Shown here one piece after another: positions 1-12,303 of a stretch of 64,000 nt of DNA. Every line of letters begins with the position of its first letter. The stretch's first letter is position 1. The notes under the pieces are model-generated. The model saw only the letters and a program-made list of their open reading frames with translations, was not told where the DNA came from and ran no database searches. The stretch covers positions 8,925,709 to 8,989,708 of the forward strand of contig JAJEKV010000002.1 of assembly GCA_021234155.1 (NCBI GenBank), written 5' to 3'. The stretch is from Isoetes taiwanensis (taxonomy: Eukaryota > Streptophyta > Lycopodiopsida > Isoetales > Isoetaceae). A program made the translations under genes and the position numbers.

Positions 1-1914
1 TAGCCTGAACACAAGAATGCGTGATGAGGACTACAAGAAACAAAAAATGTGTGACAAGGGAATACTAGGGACCAACAAGACACAAGAACCGTGCGGGGTG
101 CAAGGAACCAACAGTAAAATGGAAAATGATGCCAATAAGCGAAAAAACAAACTCTAATGAATCGAGCAACCGGATAAAGAAAACTACAAAGATAAAAAAG
201 CATGAATGTCTATCTCGCAAGGCCAATATAACAAGTAAAATTGAAGGTCACGAAGATGAGCAACGAAATTATGAGCAAGGATAATTAAAATAACAAAGCT
301 AAACAATAATGAGATTAAAAGAATAAACTCAAAATAAATGAATCCAACCAACCATGGAACAAGCAGAACAAGTGGATACAACTATGATTTAAGCTGCTAG
401 ACATAGAATGGAGAGAGGGACAATTTGGGCAATGAAAGACTATGATAGAAAAAACTTAGGGAAGGAAAGTGTCCGATGATCAGCTTGGAGGAATAAGGGG
501 GAAGTGAGTAAGAAAAAATGTAACAAGAACTACAGAAGCAATGGAGTACAAGCAAGAGTGCAGGAGTCCATAGGAAGAAACAGGATGACTGAAACAAGAA
601 CAAATATCAGGGCAGACATTATGAAAAATGAATGACGACAGTGGAATATCGAGATTGAAGAAATGAAGCGGCACATTGGTGATCAGGTCCTGAAGCAATG
701 ACGCTTCAAAAAACAGTAGAAAGCATCAATGGAACTAAAGAGACCACTAACTATGGAACAGGCGGAGCAAAAGGAGGAAATTGGATAAAGGCAATAGAAA
801 AACCGCCAGAACTAGAAGGGCGAGAGGAACAAATTCGACAATTGAACACATGAATAAGCTGCAATAGAGAGGACAAAGAAGGATCCCATAAAGACACAGG
901 ACATAAGTGTCAACTTAGATGAACAAAATTGGCAAAAGCAAGAACTAATGAAGCAAATGGAGTACAAGTAGGACTACAAGGAACCATAAGAAGAAACAGG
1001 ACAGTGGAACAAGTATGAAGCTAGGGCAAATACTAAAAAGACACACAGACTACAGAACAATGGAGTAATGAAGGACGACTAGAACTAAAGGACGTGACCA
1101 GCGACCCAAAGAGAAGACAATGGATAGGATCCACAATTAACGAACACTGGTGTAGAATGAGGTAAAAAATTACATTTAAAGAAAACATCTTAATACGTGA
1201 TCGATATAGAATGCTCATTGCTATTAAAAAATGCTCATGCATAACCTCCATGCCTATACTCAGACCATTAAGTTACATTTTCCATGAGAAAAACCAAGCG
1301 ATAAAAGAATTGACAGGTCACATTGATAATAATGCAACCGTAATAATGACAAATTGACATACTACAGTAAGTTATAGTTCTCCTAAGAAATCAAGCGAAA
1401 AAGAAGTTCTAGAAAATATGCACTGGTCAAACTCAAAGTATAGAAGCAAAAAATGAATAAACGATGGTCAACCAACAAACTGACGAGGCATGCCAACCTT
1501 AGCAACCAACTAGACTCAAGGACTGAGTGGGATGGAGGGGATCAGAGATCACATGGTAAATGAAATAAACGAAGCAGAGGGATATAGCAATAAGATTGCG
1601 ATGAAAGGGGTAACATGAACCACATGGACCAAACAACGTGAAAACAAGACTAACAATTACTAATAGAACAAGTAAACAAAAGGCCGGAAGAGGAATAATG
1701 GACCATGAGTAAGGACAAAGTGAAACAATATTCAAGCATGAAACTAATCAGAGTAAAAGAATAAAACTCAACAAAGAAACAAGAAGAATAGAGCTTCAAA
1801 CTAACCGAAAGGAAAGGTGAAGAAGGTAGAACATAGGTCTTAGGGTAACTGAACATCAACAAGAACCAAACCCCATAAGAGACACATATAAACCATTGGG
1901 GAAAAACGAGTCCA

Positions 1915-3085
1915 ACATCACCGTTGCTAAACATATGAAAAAAGGTCAGATCAAGCAACGAGCACTCTGGAGGAAAAACAGACCAATCTTATGCAAGAGA
2001 CCATGCCTAATGCCTATAACTTGGATATGCGCAAGTCTATTGTAAGTATAGTTTCCATGAGGAAAAACAAGCGGTAAGAGAAATGACGGGGCATATTGGT
2101 ATTAATGCAGTCATAACACAGACAAAAAACATACCGCATAAGAAAAAACATAAGCAAGATAGAGGAACTACATGTAGCAAATGTCAATGCATCGTGAACC
2201 AAATATATCACATACATGTAACAAATACTGATGCAATATGAAATATGAAATAGAATAAAGTCAACAGTTATCCATGTTAAACATAATATATACATGCGCG
2301 ATATAATATGCTTGCCAAACCATAAGAATGCTTATACATAACCCCATTCCAAACATCATGCCCAATACATATAACTTGGATACACACACGTCTACTATAA
2401 GTTATAGTTCCCATGAGAAATCATGCAACTTGCGAGTTCTAAAAACATGCATCATGTTAAAACTCGAAATATAGGGGAAAAACGAGTCCAACATCACTAC
2501 TGCTAAACATATGAGAAAATGTTAATTCAAGCAATGTGAGCACTCTTAGAAGAAAAACAGACTAATTCAAGCAATGTGAGCACTCTTAGAAGAAAAACAG
2601 ACTATACTACGAACATAATCACTATGCCCGATATCATGCCTAAAGCCTATAACATAAGATCCGTGCAAGTCCAACCACAAGGTATCGTTTCCATGAGAAA
2701 AAACATGATAAAAGAATTGACAAGGCAATTGGTGATAATGCAATTATAACACCGATAAGAAATATACCACCCAAAAGAAAAATCATAAACCCAACATATC
2801 ACACTCATCTAACAAACACTGATGCAATATGAGACATGAAATAGAAAGATGTCAACAATTATCCATGTCATAATATACATGTCCAAAATAATACGCTTGA
2901 CAAACCAGAAAGAATGCTCATGCATAACCCCATGCTGACATCATGCCTAAAATGCATACTCTAGGTACGTACATGTCTACCGTATGTGTCTATCGTAAGT
3001 TATAGTTTCCATAAAAAAATTAAACCTTATGGAACTAGGAAAAAACGAGATTAACATCACCGATGCTAAACAGACGAAGAAGGTT
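1915..3085. repeat. Degenerate tandem repeat, unit about 0.6 kb
   Basis: A motif running from ATGCCTATAACTTGGATA through TAAGTTATAGTTTCCATGAG recurs near 2,004, 2,355, 2,633 and 2,940. Two different flanking contexts alternate, giving a composite period of about 585-630 bp. A weaker copy lies near 1,250. Divergence between units is high, so the array is old. Confidence 0.6.
2523..2604. repeat. Exact 40-bp tandem duplication
   Basis: The stretch 2,523-2,562 is repeated base for base at 2,563-2,602, and the match runs two bases further. It sits inside the old 0.6-kb array but is identical, so it is a recent slip or unequal exchange. Confidence 0.95.
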
Positions 3086-3840
3086 AGTTATAGTAATGAC
3101 CACTTTGGCGGGAAAACAAACTAACCCAAGAAAACAACGCGAACCACATAATATAAGAATCTAAAACAGGAAAAAGGAATGGGGGAGGCGTCTGTGAAAT
3201 CCAAACTAGCAAACCAACAACAAGCTATACAAGCACCAACAAACGAAAACATATCAACCTAGAGAAAACCACCACAAACACCAGACTAACATCAATAAAA
3301 ACATATATAATCAAGCAGACAAGTTAAGGGGCCAAAGCCAAACATGGTCCTATGGTAAAAAGAAATGACAAAGTCCATGGGCATGGCAAATTGAAAAAAG
3401 GGAAAGGATATATCGATGGCTATCCTAAAAAAAACTAGGAAAAAACAAATAAAAGTAGGCAAAAAAACATAAATGCAGAATAAACATCATTAACACTTCT
3501 CAAAAACATACATAACATCAAAATCAACAATCTGAATCATGCAAACCAAAAGATAAGTGGCGGAAGAAAGAACCCGGATCACGAAGAAAATTGCGCCCAT
3601 CTGAAAATCAAGTCATTGTGAAGCTGTATTAGAATCGCACTCACTGAAATCTGCAAGAAAGGAAATGAGAGTAGCCGCCATCTGATATCTGAAAGAAAGG
3701 AAAAGTGAGCAGGCACCATATGATATTGAGTAATAACCTGTAAATCCACAAAACCATAGCAAAAAGCAAACCAATGGTTAACCAGCAGATAACCATCCAT
3801 GTAACCACACCATCAACTAACCAAGCACTTACACTCGCCA

Positions 3841-4345
3841 AAACGCTTTTGATCATATCTTTCGCCCAGAGTATCGGATTTCCACAATTCTTGGATTTTC
3901 GGAAAGCTTATCCAGAGAGAATTTCAAAGATATAAGATTCGAGCCTATTGGATAGTAGGAAGGCTATTTTTAAAATACAGATTTACGATTTAGGCCAGAG
4001 AGAGCTCGGCAAAACACTTTTTCCCATATCTCCCTCCCAGAATATCGGATTCAACCAATCTTTGGAGGGATAGAAAGCTTATCCAGTGAGCTTTCGAGGA
4101 ACATAGAAATCAAATAATTTGGACAGAAAAAAGGCTATGAAAAATACAGATTAGTGATTCTGGCCAGAAAAAGCTCGGCATAATGCTTTTTTGCATATAT
4201 CCCTCTCAAAATATCGGATTCAGGCGATTTTTAGATGGATGAAAACCTTATCCAATGGGCTTTCCAATGATATAAAATTCAACTATGGTTGGGAGCAAAA
4301 AGCCTGCGAAAAAATCAGAATGTAAATTTTGACAGGATTCAGAGG
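3841..4345. repeat. Three tandem copies of a ~170-bp repeat
   Basis: Copies start near 3,841, 4,011 and 4,181. Each holds, in the same order, a CTTTT-CATAT-CCCTC stretch, AATATCGGATTC, AAGCTTATCCA, a GCTTTC-ATATAA-ATTCAA stretch, AGGCTAT, AAATACAGATT and GGCCAGA-AGCTCGGC. Similar short arrays occur in LTRs or leaders of plant retroelements. Confidence 0.8.
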
Positions 4346-4629
4346 AAAAAAGGGCCCCGAGAAAAGCTTGAAAGGTTTGATGTTCAATACATAAGAATAG
4401 GGCAACAAAAAGCTAACTAGGAAGCTAAGAACAAACTAGGGATAAGCAGAAAAGGAACTCTAAAATCAATAGAATTCAGCTCAGAGGAAACGCCGATGAG
4501 GAATGCTAGCATGCAATATGGATATATAGTAGACAGAGCCAAAGAAAGCATGCGCCATAGAAGGCTCAGGCTATAGATAGATCTGACGCTCAAAATGGCA
4601 TGACGCCAAAACAGGCGTTCCTTTCCCTA

Positions 4630-4665
4630 GAATGATGGTTCTCATCTATATAAGAAGAGAACCAT
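4630..4665 (+). promoter_or_regulatory. TATA-like box, possible LTR promoter
   Basis: CTATATAAGAAGAG lies at about 4,639-4,652 at the edge of the A-rich repeat block and before a pyrimidine tract at 4,775-4,850. It resembles a TATA box with a short leader. Whether it belongs to a retroelement or to the FRO gene 1 kb downstream cannot be told from sequence alone. Confidence 0.25.
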
Positions 4666-4699
4666 GGCATTGTATTTTTAACTTGCAATAAGGATTCTA

Positions 4700-5698
4700 C
4701 TAAAAAACGAGACTATATGTCGGGGGTGGGGGTGTAGGGGAGGTGGTATTGACTGATGAATTTACATTGCTTTCTCTGCATCCCTTTTTTTTCTTCCTTC
4801 TTCTTTTTCTTCTCTTTTTTTTTTTCCTTCTTCTTTTTGCTTTTGTTGATCCTTGCCCCAGTGACCTCTAGTTTAAATATGGACGTGCAATATACAATAT
4901 ATAGCTAGAAGGAAATTTTGATAAGAACTCTTATCTTCCTTCACTTCTTCTTGTACTTTTATGGTAAAAATTTATTCAATTTGTACTTCCATCTTCTCCT
5001 TGTGTACTTTGTACATGTCATACTAACACCTCTACCTTTTGACAATTTCATATGATGTTAGACTTTTATAGAATCCCGTTTTGCATGCAAAATAAAACTA
5101 CCATTGAAACAATGATGTGACTGGTATTCTTGGCAGTTTTTGTCAACTGAAATTATTGTAAACCTCAGAAATCATGCTGATGATAACAAGTCTTTGTCTG
5201 TTTTTGTGAAAGTTGCAGAGTATGAGGAAAATCTGAGTTTGCATTACGTTAGTATGTACTATTATGTGTACAAATTTGATCATTCGCCATTGGTAGACCC
5301 TCCCATGATGCACGTATCTTGGATTCTCTAATATTTGAGCAGAGGACGTCTTTTACAACACTGTATACATGTTTCCTTTCAATTGGTTTTGAGTATTATT
5401 GTGCTCTCCGAACACCCCACATAAAATTGTTTCTTATTTCTTTCTTTGTAAATGGCTTATCCTTGGACACTTGCACTCTCTCACTTTACTCATCCTTGTA
5501 ATAGTTGGTGGATCCCCACATAAAACTATTCAAGAGGACAACAAAGCGCTTACTTGCAATGGGAACATTTGGTACTTGCAGGGCGTTTGGTACTCTTAAG
5601 TTTATTTTATAAGGGTTGACTTTGATAAGGATAGTACAATGCAATCTTGTATAAAGAGGGTCATATTTGATCTTCATAATGCAGGAGGTTGAGAGGGA
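4700..5698 (+). promoter_or_regulatory. FRO upstream region with possible 5' UTR intron
   Basis: There is a G-run near 4,720-4,742, a CT tract at about 4,775-4,850, and then ordinary AT-rich sequence. A good acceptor (ATAATGCAG, AG at 5,683-5,684) lies 14 bp before the FRO start codon, so a 5' UTR intron is possible. The short plus-strand ORFs here (for example 5,140-5,331) show no FRO homology. Confidence 0.35.
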
Positions 5699-6768
5699 AT
5701 GGAAGGACCATTAAGGGTGGTATTGGAAGGGTGCACGATATGCTTGATGCTACTCTTTTTCGCGGGATATCTCTCATATTGGATCTCAAGACCAACTGAT
5801 GCGTTCTGGCCATTCTACTCCAAGCTGCAGAAGCACACAACAAATAAATACTTTGGAAGTGGAGGTAGTTATGCATGTTATGAATAAGCTAATTGGGCTC
5901 GAGTGGACGTTAATATGCTCTTATTCTTCTTATGCATGCATAAAAGTTGACAAAATAGACAATTATTTTGCTCTAACTACCTTCATGAATAGACAATTAT
6001 TTTTATTTTGGTGTAACGTAAAAATACTATCTGTCTATCTAACTACCTTCATGTATATACGGAGAGTATATGTAGTACAATAAAAGTACATGAATTTTGG
6101 AAAGGCATGAATTGGACATGCACTAACGAGTTGTACTGAATTTCTGTTCAAAGGGATACCGTTTCTGTTCAACACGGTGCCAGTAGTTAGCATAGCAATA
6201 CTGGGCGCCATTTATCTGGAGGTCAGAAGAAGAAGGAGCACAAGGAACAGGTATGGCCACGAAAGGAACAGGCTTTTTTTTCACTGACAAATATTTGACG
6301 TTTAGAAGGCGAAATTCCGATGAAATTGCTGCAGAAGCAGAGGCAAAGTATGGAGGTTCAATCTATGGACGTACATGGTGCTCACAAAAGGGCCGCTGGG
6401 TGTGGTTTCAGGCGCAGATGCAATATTTCTGCTCTTATTTACAGCCCTTGTGCTGTGGATGTTCTCAGAATATATATCAACCGGATTTGAGGGCATAGAC
6501 GCTAACGCATTACCCAAGAATGTAGCTTTGTGAGTTACTAAGTTTTTTTCTCTATGGAATACTTAGACCATATGTAGATTATATGCTCTGTGTTGTGTCA
6601 TTTTGTGACTAAATCTTAGAGTGTTTCAGATGGCAGAAGAAAATGGAAGTCGCTGGCAAGAACGTCGGGCACGTTTCGTTCGTTTGCCTTGGATTTTTGT
6701 TCCTGCCCATCTCCCGAAGCTCCGTTTTCCTACAGCTTTTCAACATCCCGTTTGAACACGGTGTTCGA

Positions 6769-7261
6769 TGATAAATATTAGAGCTTAAGAGCCTGGGATT
6801 TGAACCCAAGACAACCCACCTCTGCCTCCTTCTTGTCGTCCTTTAGGGATCCGCCACGGCATACAAATTGGAATCCGATCCAAAAACCAGAGCCACAACT
6901 GCCAAATTAATCAACGGCTCCTTGGCTCCTTCACCCAACTCCAGCTCTCTGTCAAACCAGCCGCCACTCTTAATCTGAAACAACCTCTGCCATACTGCAA
7001 GCCTGATGGCCGATTTCCCTGCACCAAAACGTCCTGCCCAAATTCGATACACCCTGTTTGCTGCCTCGGACTGCTTCTATCACACCTTTCTTTCCGCTGA
7101 ATCCACCTGCTTTCTCTGCCGTCACTGTCACGCTGCTCACCCTCTCTCCCGACCTATCTCCCTTTTTCTTCTATGTCCAAAACCAGTTTTTCCAACACGT
7201 GTCACTCTACGTGTCTAATTTCAGGTGCTACCAAATGGCTATATGGCATGATATTCCAACA
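6769..7261 (-). mobile_element. Solo LTR (493 bp) inserted in FRO exon 4
   Basis: Plus-strand termini are TGATAAATATT and ATATTCCAACA, so the minus-strand LTR reads TGTTGGAATAT to AATATTTATCA with TG/CA ends. The start resembles many plant copia LTRs. A perfect 5-bp duplication, TTCGA, flanks it at 6,764-6,768 and 7,262-7,266. No internal retroelement sequence remains, so this is a solo LTR left by LTR-LTR recombination. Removing the LTR plus one TTCGA restores the FRO codons for E-H-G-V-R-Y-H-I-W exactly. Confidence 0.95.
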
Positions 7262-7390
7262 TTCGATACCATATCTGGATTGCGAATATCATGATGCTCG
7301 TTATGACCGTCCATGGCCTCTTGCTTTACATTTACTGGGGCACCACTCATACAATGCGAGCACAGGTACTTAGTTCATACATCAAAATTC

Positions 7391-7620
7391 CCTGCCCTTC
7401 ATTTTTAGTTTATCTTCATAAAGTCAACTTTCTGGTACTACTTGTGATTTCCAGCCCATCTTCAACACTTTCATTAGTATAAAAGTCAAAGTCAATGCTA
7501 GCTTCACTGCCCTTCATTTTTAGTTTATCTTCATAAAGTCAACTTCCTGGCACTACTTGTGATTTGCAGCCCATCTTCAACACTTTCATTAATATAAAGT
7601 CAAAGTCAATGCTATCTTCA
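7391..7620. repeat. 115-bp tandem duplication in FRO intron 4
   Basis: Two units of about 115 bp (7,391-7,505 and 7,506-7,620) differ at only a few positions. Both contain CTGCCCTTCATTTTTAG, CTTCAACACTTTCATTA and AGTCAAAGTCAATGCTA. The duplication lies in the intron between exons 4 and 5. Confidence 0.9.
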
Positions 7621-9752
7621 AAAAATCCCCACCTATCACATAGCCACAGTTGTATATATACCCATTGTTCTTCACTGTAGTCTATGAAGTTTTCATGTTC
7701 ACAAAGTCCATCACTATCTCCAAGTCATAATCTTCTACCCTCAAGTCACGCCCATGAGATCGTCATCTCCGCACATCCATGCACTTATTTGATTCCATCA
7801 TCTCATGCAAGTCATCATGTAACTTAATAGACTTAGACCTCCAAACAAAATATCAACATTTCTAATGTCGCCTAGTCTGCTTTATGTAGGGATGGACATG
7901 GAAGGATTACTCCACAACTGGTATAACTGGAACTATCACCTGGCTTGTTGGCATGGTCTTATGGTTAACATCCCTCCATCCTATCCGAAGACGCAAATTT
8001 GAGTTCTTTTATTACACCCATTACTTGTATATTGCTTTCATAGCAGGCTATGTCATGCATCAAGGAGAGCATGGTTTTGCAGTTGTTTTGGGTGGCCTGC
8101 TTCTATATTGTGTGGATCGTTTCTTAAGGTTTGTGCAATCACAAAGGCGTGTTGAGGTCCTATCGGCTCGTATGCTTACCAATGAAATGATGGAGATCAA
8201 GATTTCAAAACGGCGAAGTGAGTCTCTCTTTCTTTTATGGCAATCAAGAACTTCATATAAAAATGTATTTATATTGAAAAGTATCTGTATGTGATGACTT
8301 CAAATCCTTTTAGCTTAAATAAGCTGCCTCTTCTCTTCCTCCTCGATAATATAAAAGCAAGGATTTTAATAGGAATAGAAGAGTATTAATTGTTTGTTCA
8401 AGGGGAATCTTTCCAATTAGTGGAAGTTTGCATTTAGTATTATTTATAGTAGTAATTACGTCGCTATTTGACTTTTGTCATGAAAAGTAATGTCATGTGC
8501 AATTTTTTATGTTGCAATGGATAGGTCTCCAATATGATCCTGCGAGCATAATATTCATAAATGTGCCCGCCATATCGTATTTGCAATGGCATCCATTTAC
8601 AATTGCATCTAGCTCAACAGTAGACGATAACCACATTTTGATTCTACCCAAATGCTGCGGAGAGTGGACCAACAAACTTAGAGATATTATCATTGAAATG
8701 AATACAACTAAGGAGAATCACTCTTTCAAAATTGCGGTTGAAGGTCCTTATGGTCAAAATCTTGATTATATGGGAAAGTAAGTACAAACCATTATGCACA
8801 CATATGTGTTTATCTCTATCTAAATGATGTGTTTGTTTATATATGTAGGTACGACTCGCTAATTTTCATTGGGGGAGGAAGTGGTATTTCACCATTTATT
8901 GGAATATTAAGAACAGTTCTTCACCAAGAAAATGATACAAACACTAATGAGCCACCAACTCATGTGTTATTGATATGGAGTGTGAAGAAACAGGAAGATA
9001 TCAAAGTACTTGACGTTATAACATCATCATTGAGCCATGTAAATGGCCATGTGAACATAGATATTGAAATATATATAACTCAAGAAACTGAGAAGGATGT
9101 GGAAATGCATCCTTTGGCTTCAAGGATGGTTGAAACCACTAATGCTATACATTCGACACCTATGTTTTCCTTAGGAACAAAAGGTGGAATCCTTCAAGCT
9201 ATAGTGGTTCTATTTTCTATAGGGGGGTTCTTAGTTTTCCATGTTATCATCAACAAATACTACATCTATCCGATAGACCATAACACAGATAAGAAGTTTT
9301 CAAAATGGGGTAAAGGCCTTCTTTCTGTGTTTGAGATGTTTTTAGGCATTGTAAGCTTTGGTGGAATTGTGATATTTATTTGGCTCTGGAATGCGGTCCA
9401 AGCCAAGGAACCTACTTCTAATAAAGAGCTAGTTTCCAATCAAATGGATACACTTTCGATAAGCAAGCTTCATTATGGTTCTCGCCCATCCTTCAGTGGT
9501 AAACATTCTGATCAAATATGACTCTATCTATATGAAACAAATTGGGTAGTAATGCTAACTAGTATGCTTCCTCCTTTTGTTTCAGACATCTTTTCGATTT
9601 ATGCGAGTGAAGCAATAAAATCAAATAAGCCAAATATTGGTGTATTTGTTTGCGGACCGGAAAGCATGCAAGAAAGTGTAGCTTATAATTGTCGTGGCTA
9701 TTCTAACACATCCTTTACTTTTCATTATCACTCATTGAATTTCAATTTGTAA

Positions 9753-11638
9753 TATGCATAATGTGCTTATATATATGTGTCAATTTGAGATATATTGTTA
9801 TCCATATACATTATTTATTTAACTATTTATATGTAATCATACGCATGCTTAAGAGTTTTGCATCAATCATGTATCAAAAGGTACATATAAGGTACTCTCT
9901 CTTCTTTGTTTGACTACTTAATCATATATCTACAACTCCAACCAACAATCCTGATCTCCATATCCACATTGCTTGGTCCACATTTAAGATTCACATCTTC
10001 TTGATTGGGTTTCTATGCCCTCTTTAACTTACAGTTAACTTTTTGGCTGACTTTTACCTTAGATATTTCGTAAGTTCACTTTCTTTTAGTCTTTTAACTT
10101 TTTGACATTTTGACCTAACCATAGCCTTGTTGCAATGGAAGCTGCACTGGCTTTGCTGGTGTGTTGCTCTTTCTCTTCACAGTATGTTCTGGTGTCTCGC
10201 TATTGTTGGCATGAATGGCAATCGCAATTGGTACTGTAGAGGATGCTAGGAAGATACTCTTTCTTGCAGTGATTTTAGGCCCCATGTACCCTGTCTCGAT
10301 GCCTATCCATTGTGGCATTCCCAAGGTGTGGAGGTTTTGTTGTGGTCCCTGCTTCTATTGCACGGATTTGCTTGTTGGCTCTTCAAAGTGGTACTGGGAT
10401 AGCAATCCACTTCTCTTCTTATGATAGTTTTTGGGAGGTTTTTATGACAATTATTGTGATGGATAAAATCTCTGGGAGGTTAGGGCTCATTAAGAATAAT
10501 TGTCATTTATGATGTTCATTAGCAGAAGTTCCTTTGTTTCAGGGCTCATTGTGATTCATAGCACACATCTATAGATGTCAAAAAGATGTCTTATATTTGA
10601 ACTGAATCTATTTCTAAGATTTAGTTGCTCAACTATAGATGCCATGTGAACGAATATGATTTTAAAAGATGTTAAGAGCATTTTGAACAATCTATAAGAT
10701 TTGTTTGTAAACGTAGTCCTTCAAAGTAACAATGACATGTTTTATAAATGGTCTCAAATTGAGAATGTTTATATGGAGCAAATTAGAAGTTGTTGATTGT
10801 GCATCTTGAGTGTTGTCTTCGTTTTTCTAAATCCATTTGCATGTTTCCATATTGGAATTGTAACATTTGGCCTTGTAGGGGCCGCTGAAAAAATTTCATA
10901 CAATTTTCGTATATACTAAGTACACATTAAATATCTTATTAATAACAATGTATTAATTTGACACATTAAACCACTGAAAGGGGTATCTAACATATTGAAA
11001 ATTTGAACTTTTGAATCAAACCTTTCTAGTCCACCGAATTGTTTTTGATGATATTCGTGCAGAGTGTCCAATGAAAGCCGAGGACACCTACATATATATG
11101 CCGGAATACTTCATCCTCCCCATAACCTTCGCAAAATCATTTATTCTTCACTAGCAGTTCACTAAAATTTTCATATGAATTGCATCAAACAATGGCCAAG
11201 CTTGCCCAAAATTGACATCCTATGGCCTGAGCCTAATGTTGGATGCCCTATACAAATATCGGCCAAATGAACTCTTGTTTTATTTTTTTTTTTCTTTCTT
11301 TTTTTCCCTTTTTTTGTTTGGGAGGGGGGGGGGGTCTAGAGGGATTAATACAATAGCTCAATTTTTTAATATGGGCAAAAATATGCTGGTGGGTTACAAA
11401 TAAACACGGGCAAGCACCCAGCACCAGCACACTTCAGACTTTTTTTTCCCACCCTTCACCAATTATAGTCTAACCTATTTGACGCCCGTCACTTCATATA
11501 GACCGTACCCGTTCTAATCATAACATGTTTACCGCCCACTGTAATGAATGTGACCTCAAAGAAAACAAAGTTTTGAATTTGTAAATTGCAATCTTCTATT
11601 CCCCAACTTTCGCTACTCCGGCCAAAAAGCCCGCAGAG
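9753..11638. other. Intergenic region, no gene recognised
   Basis: This is FRO 3' flank followed by AT-rich sequence. A T-rich tract and a G-run lie at about 11,279-11,335. The short ORFs around 10,115-10,510 overlap on both strands and carry no domain I recognise. Confidence 0.6.
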
Positions 11639-12295
11639 TGATGATTTTTATTGCACTACAAGCTTTAACTTTCAAGAAGATTGTCACAGCAATTCATTCA
11701 ACTTCAATTTATTCTAAGGTCATTCAACACAATATCTTTCAATGGTCATTAAACCACATAGTCAATAAACCATTGAATACAATTAGAATCTGCTCAATCT
11801 ATTCATCAAATTCGACAAAGATCCCCCCCTGTATAGTCGTAACCTCCCAATTACGGGCTGCAAGAGGAGCCAAAATGTGGTCACTCATCCCCTTGTCTTA
11901 TAGTCACCCTTCGCCAGACTTTCCAATCTCAATTCGTCCACTTGTCCAATTGTGCATCTCCTTTATCTAGAAGGTTTATCAACTTGCCTAAAAATTCGGA
12001 GTAGATAGACTTGCTCTCCTTAAATTTCGGCCCTAGTTGACTTTGACTTTGACTAGTCAACCCAAACCCTAAGTGGCGGGCAGGGGGTGTCTGATGATTT
12101 CTAGCGAGCCTAGCAACACCCGGGTACCACTAGCCCGCCACCTTTGACTTTTACGAAAGTTGACCTCATTTGCCACTTTGCTTCTCATAGGTCGAAGACT
12201 TTTATATGACTCATGCACATTCTAATCTACTTACACGCTTCTCATAGATTAGATATGGCAAAAATATAATATCACATGACAAATGTATTTTAACA
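11639..12295 (-). repeat. Copia 3' LTR
   Basis: 657 bp, with the same ends as the other LTR. It is followed on the plus strand by TTCCCCTT, the complement of the polypurine tract. Differences from the partner LTR are mostly small indels and scattered substitutions. Confidence 0.92.
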
Positions 12296-12303
12296 TTCCC
12301 CTT

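Larger units (their letters stand above)
1..4700. repeat. A/purine-rich non-coding repeat block, probably retrotransposon leader/LTR material
   Basis: The plus strand is strongly enriched in A and G for more than 4 kb. Minus-strand ORFs here are short, hydrophobic and low in complexity, as expected from translating a pyrimidine-rich strand, and none shows a domain. The block contains degenerate tandem copies (listed separately) and ends near a TATA-like stretch at about 4,640. That layout fits the non-coding leader or LTR of a large retroelement whose other end lies outside the window. No protein gene is supported. Confidence 0.45.
5699..9752 (+). pseudogene. FRO: Ferric-chelate reductase (FRO family), exon 4 split by a solo LTR
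   Basis: Plant FROs are membrane flavocytochromes that pass electrons from NADPH through FAD and two hemes to Fe(III) or Cu(II) chelates. I read eight coding exons with GT-AG introns and matching phases: 5,699-5,864; 6,154-6,250; 6,335-6,529; 6,630-6,768 joined to 7,267-7,365 across the LTR; 7,890-8,217; 8,525-8,777; 8,849-9,498; 9,586-9,752. Without the LTR and one target-site copy the frame is open for 697 codons, a normal FRO length. Heme ligands are His201/His215 (HX13H) and His276/His289 (HX12H). HPFT (364-367) binds FAD, GGGSGI (434-439) and CGP (665-667) bind NADPH. Further membrane helices occur near both ends. The LTR's first bases create an in-frame TGA, so the present product would stop after 199 residues, before all four heme histidines. 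Family assignment is secure; loss of function is inferred. Confidence 0.95.

Noticed and set aside
184-2295. Many minus-strand ORFs of 65-102 codons with hydrophobic products
   Set aside because: They are by-products of a purine-rich plus strand. No domain, no codon structure, and the region is repetitive.
7215-7266. Acceptor TTTCAG at about 7,223 as the true start of a FRO exon
   Set aside because: All frames from it fail to join exon 4 in the FRO frame; an in-frame TGA precedes the R-Y-H codons. The TG/CA ends and TTCGA duplication explain the gap better.
6843-7294. ORFs on both strands between FRO exon 4 halves
   Set aside because: They lie inside the solo LTR and only run across its borders by chance.
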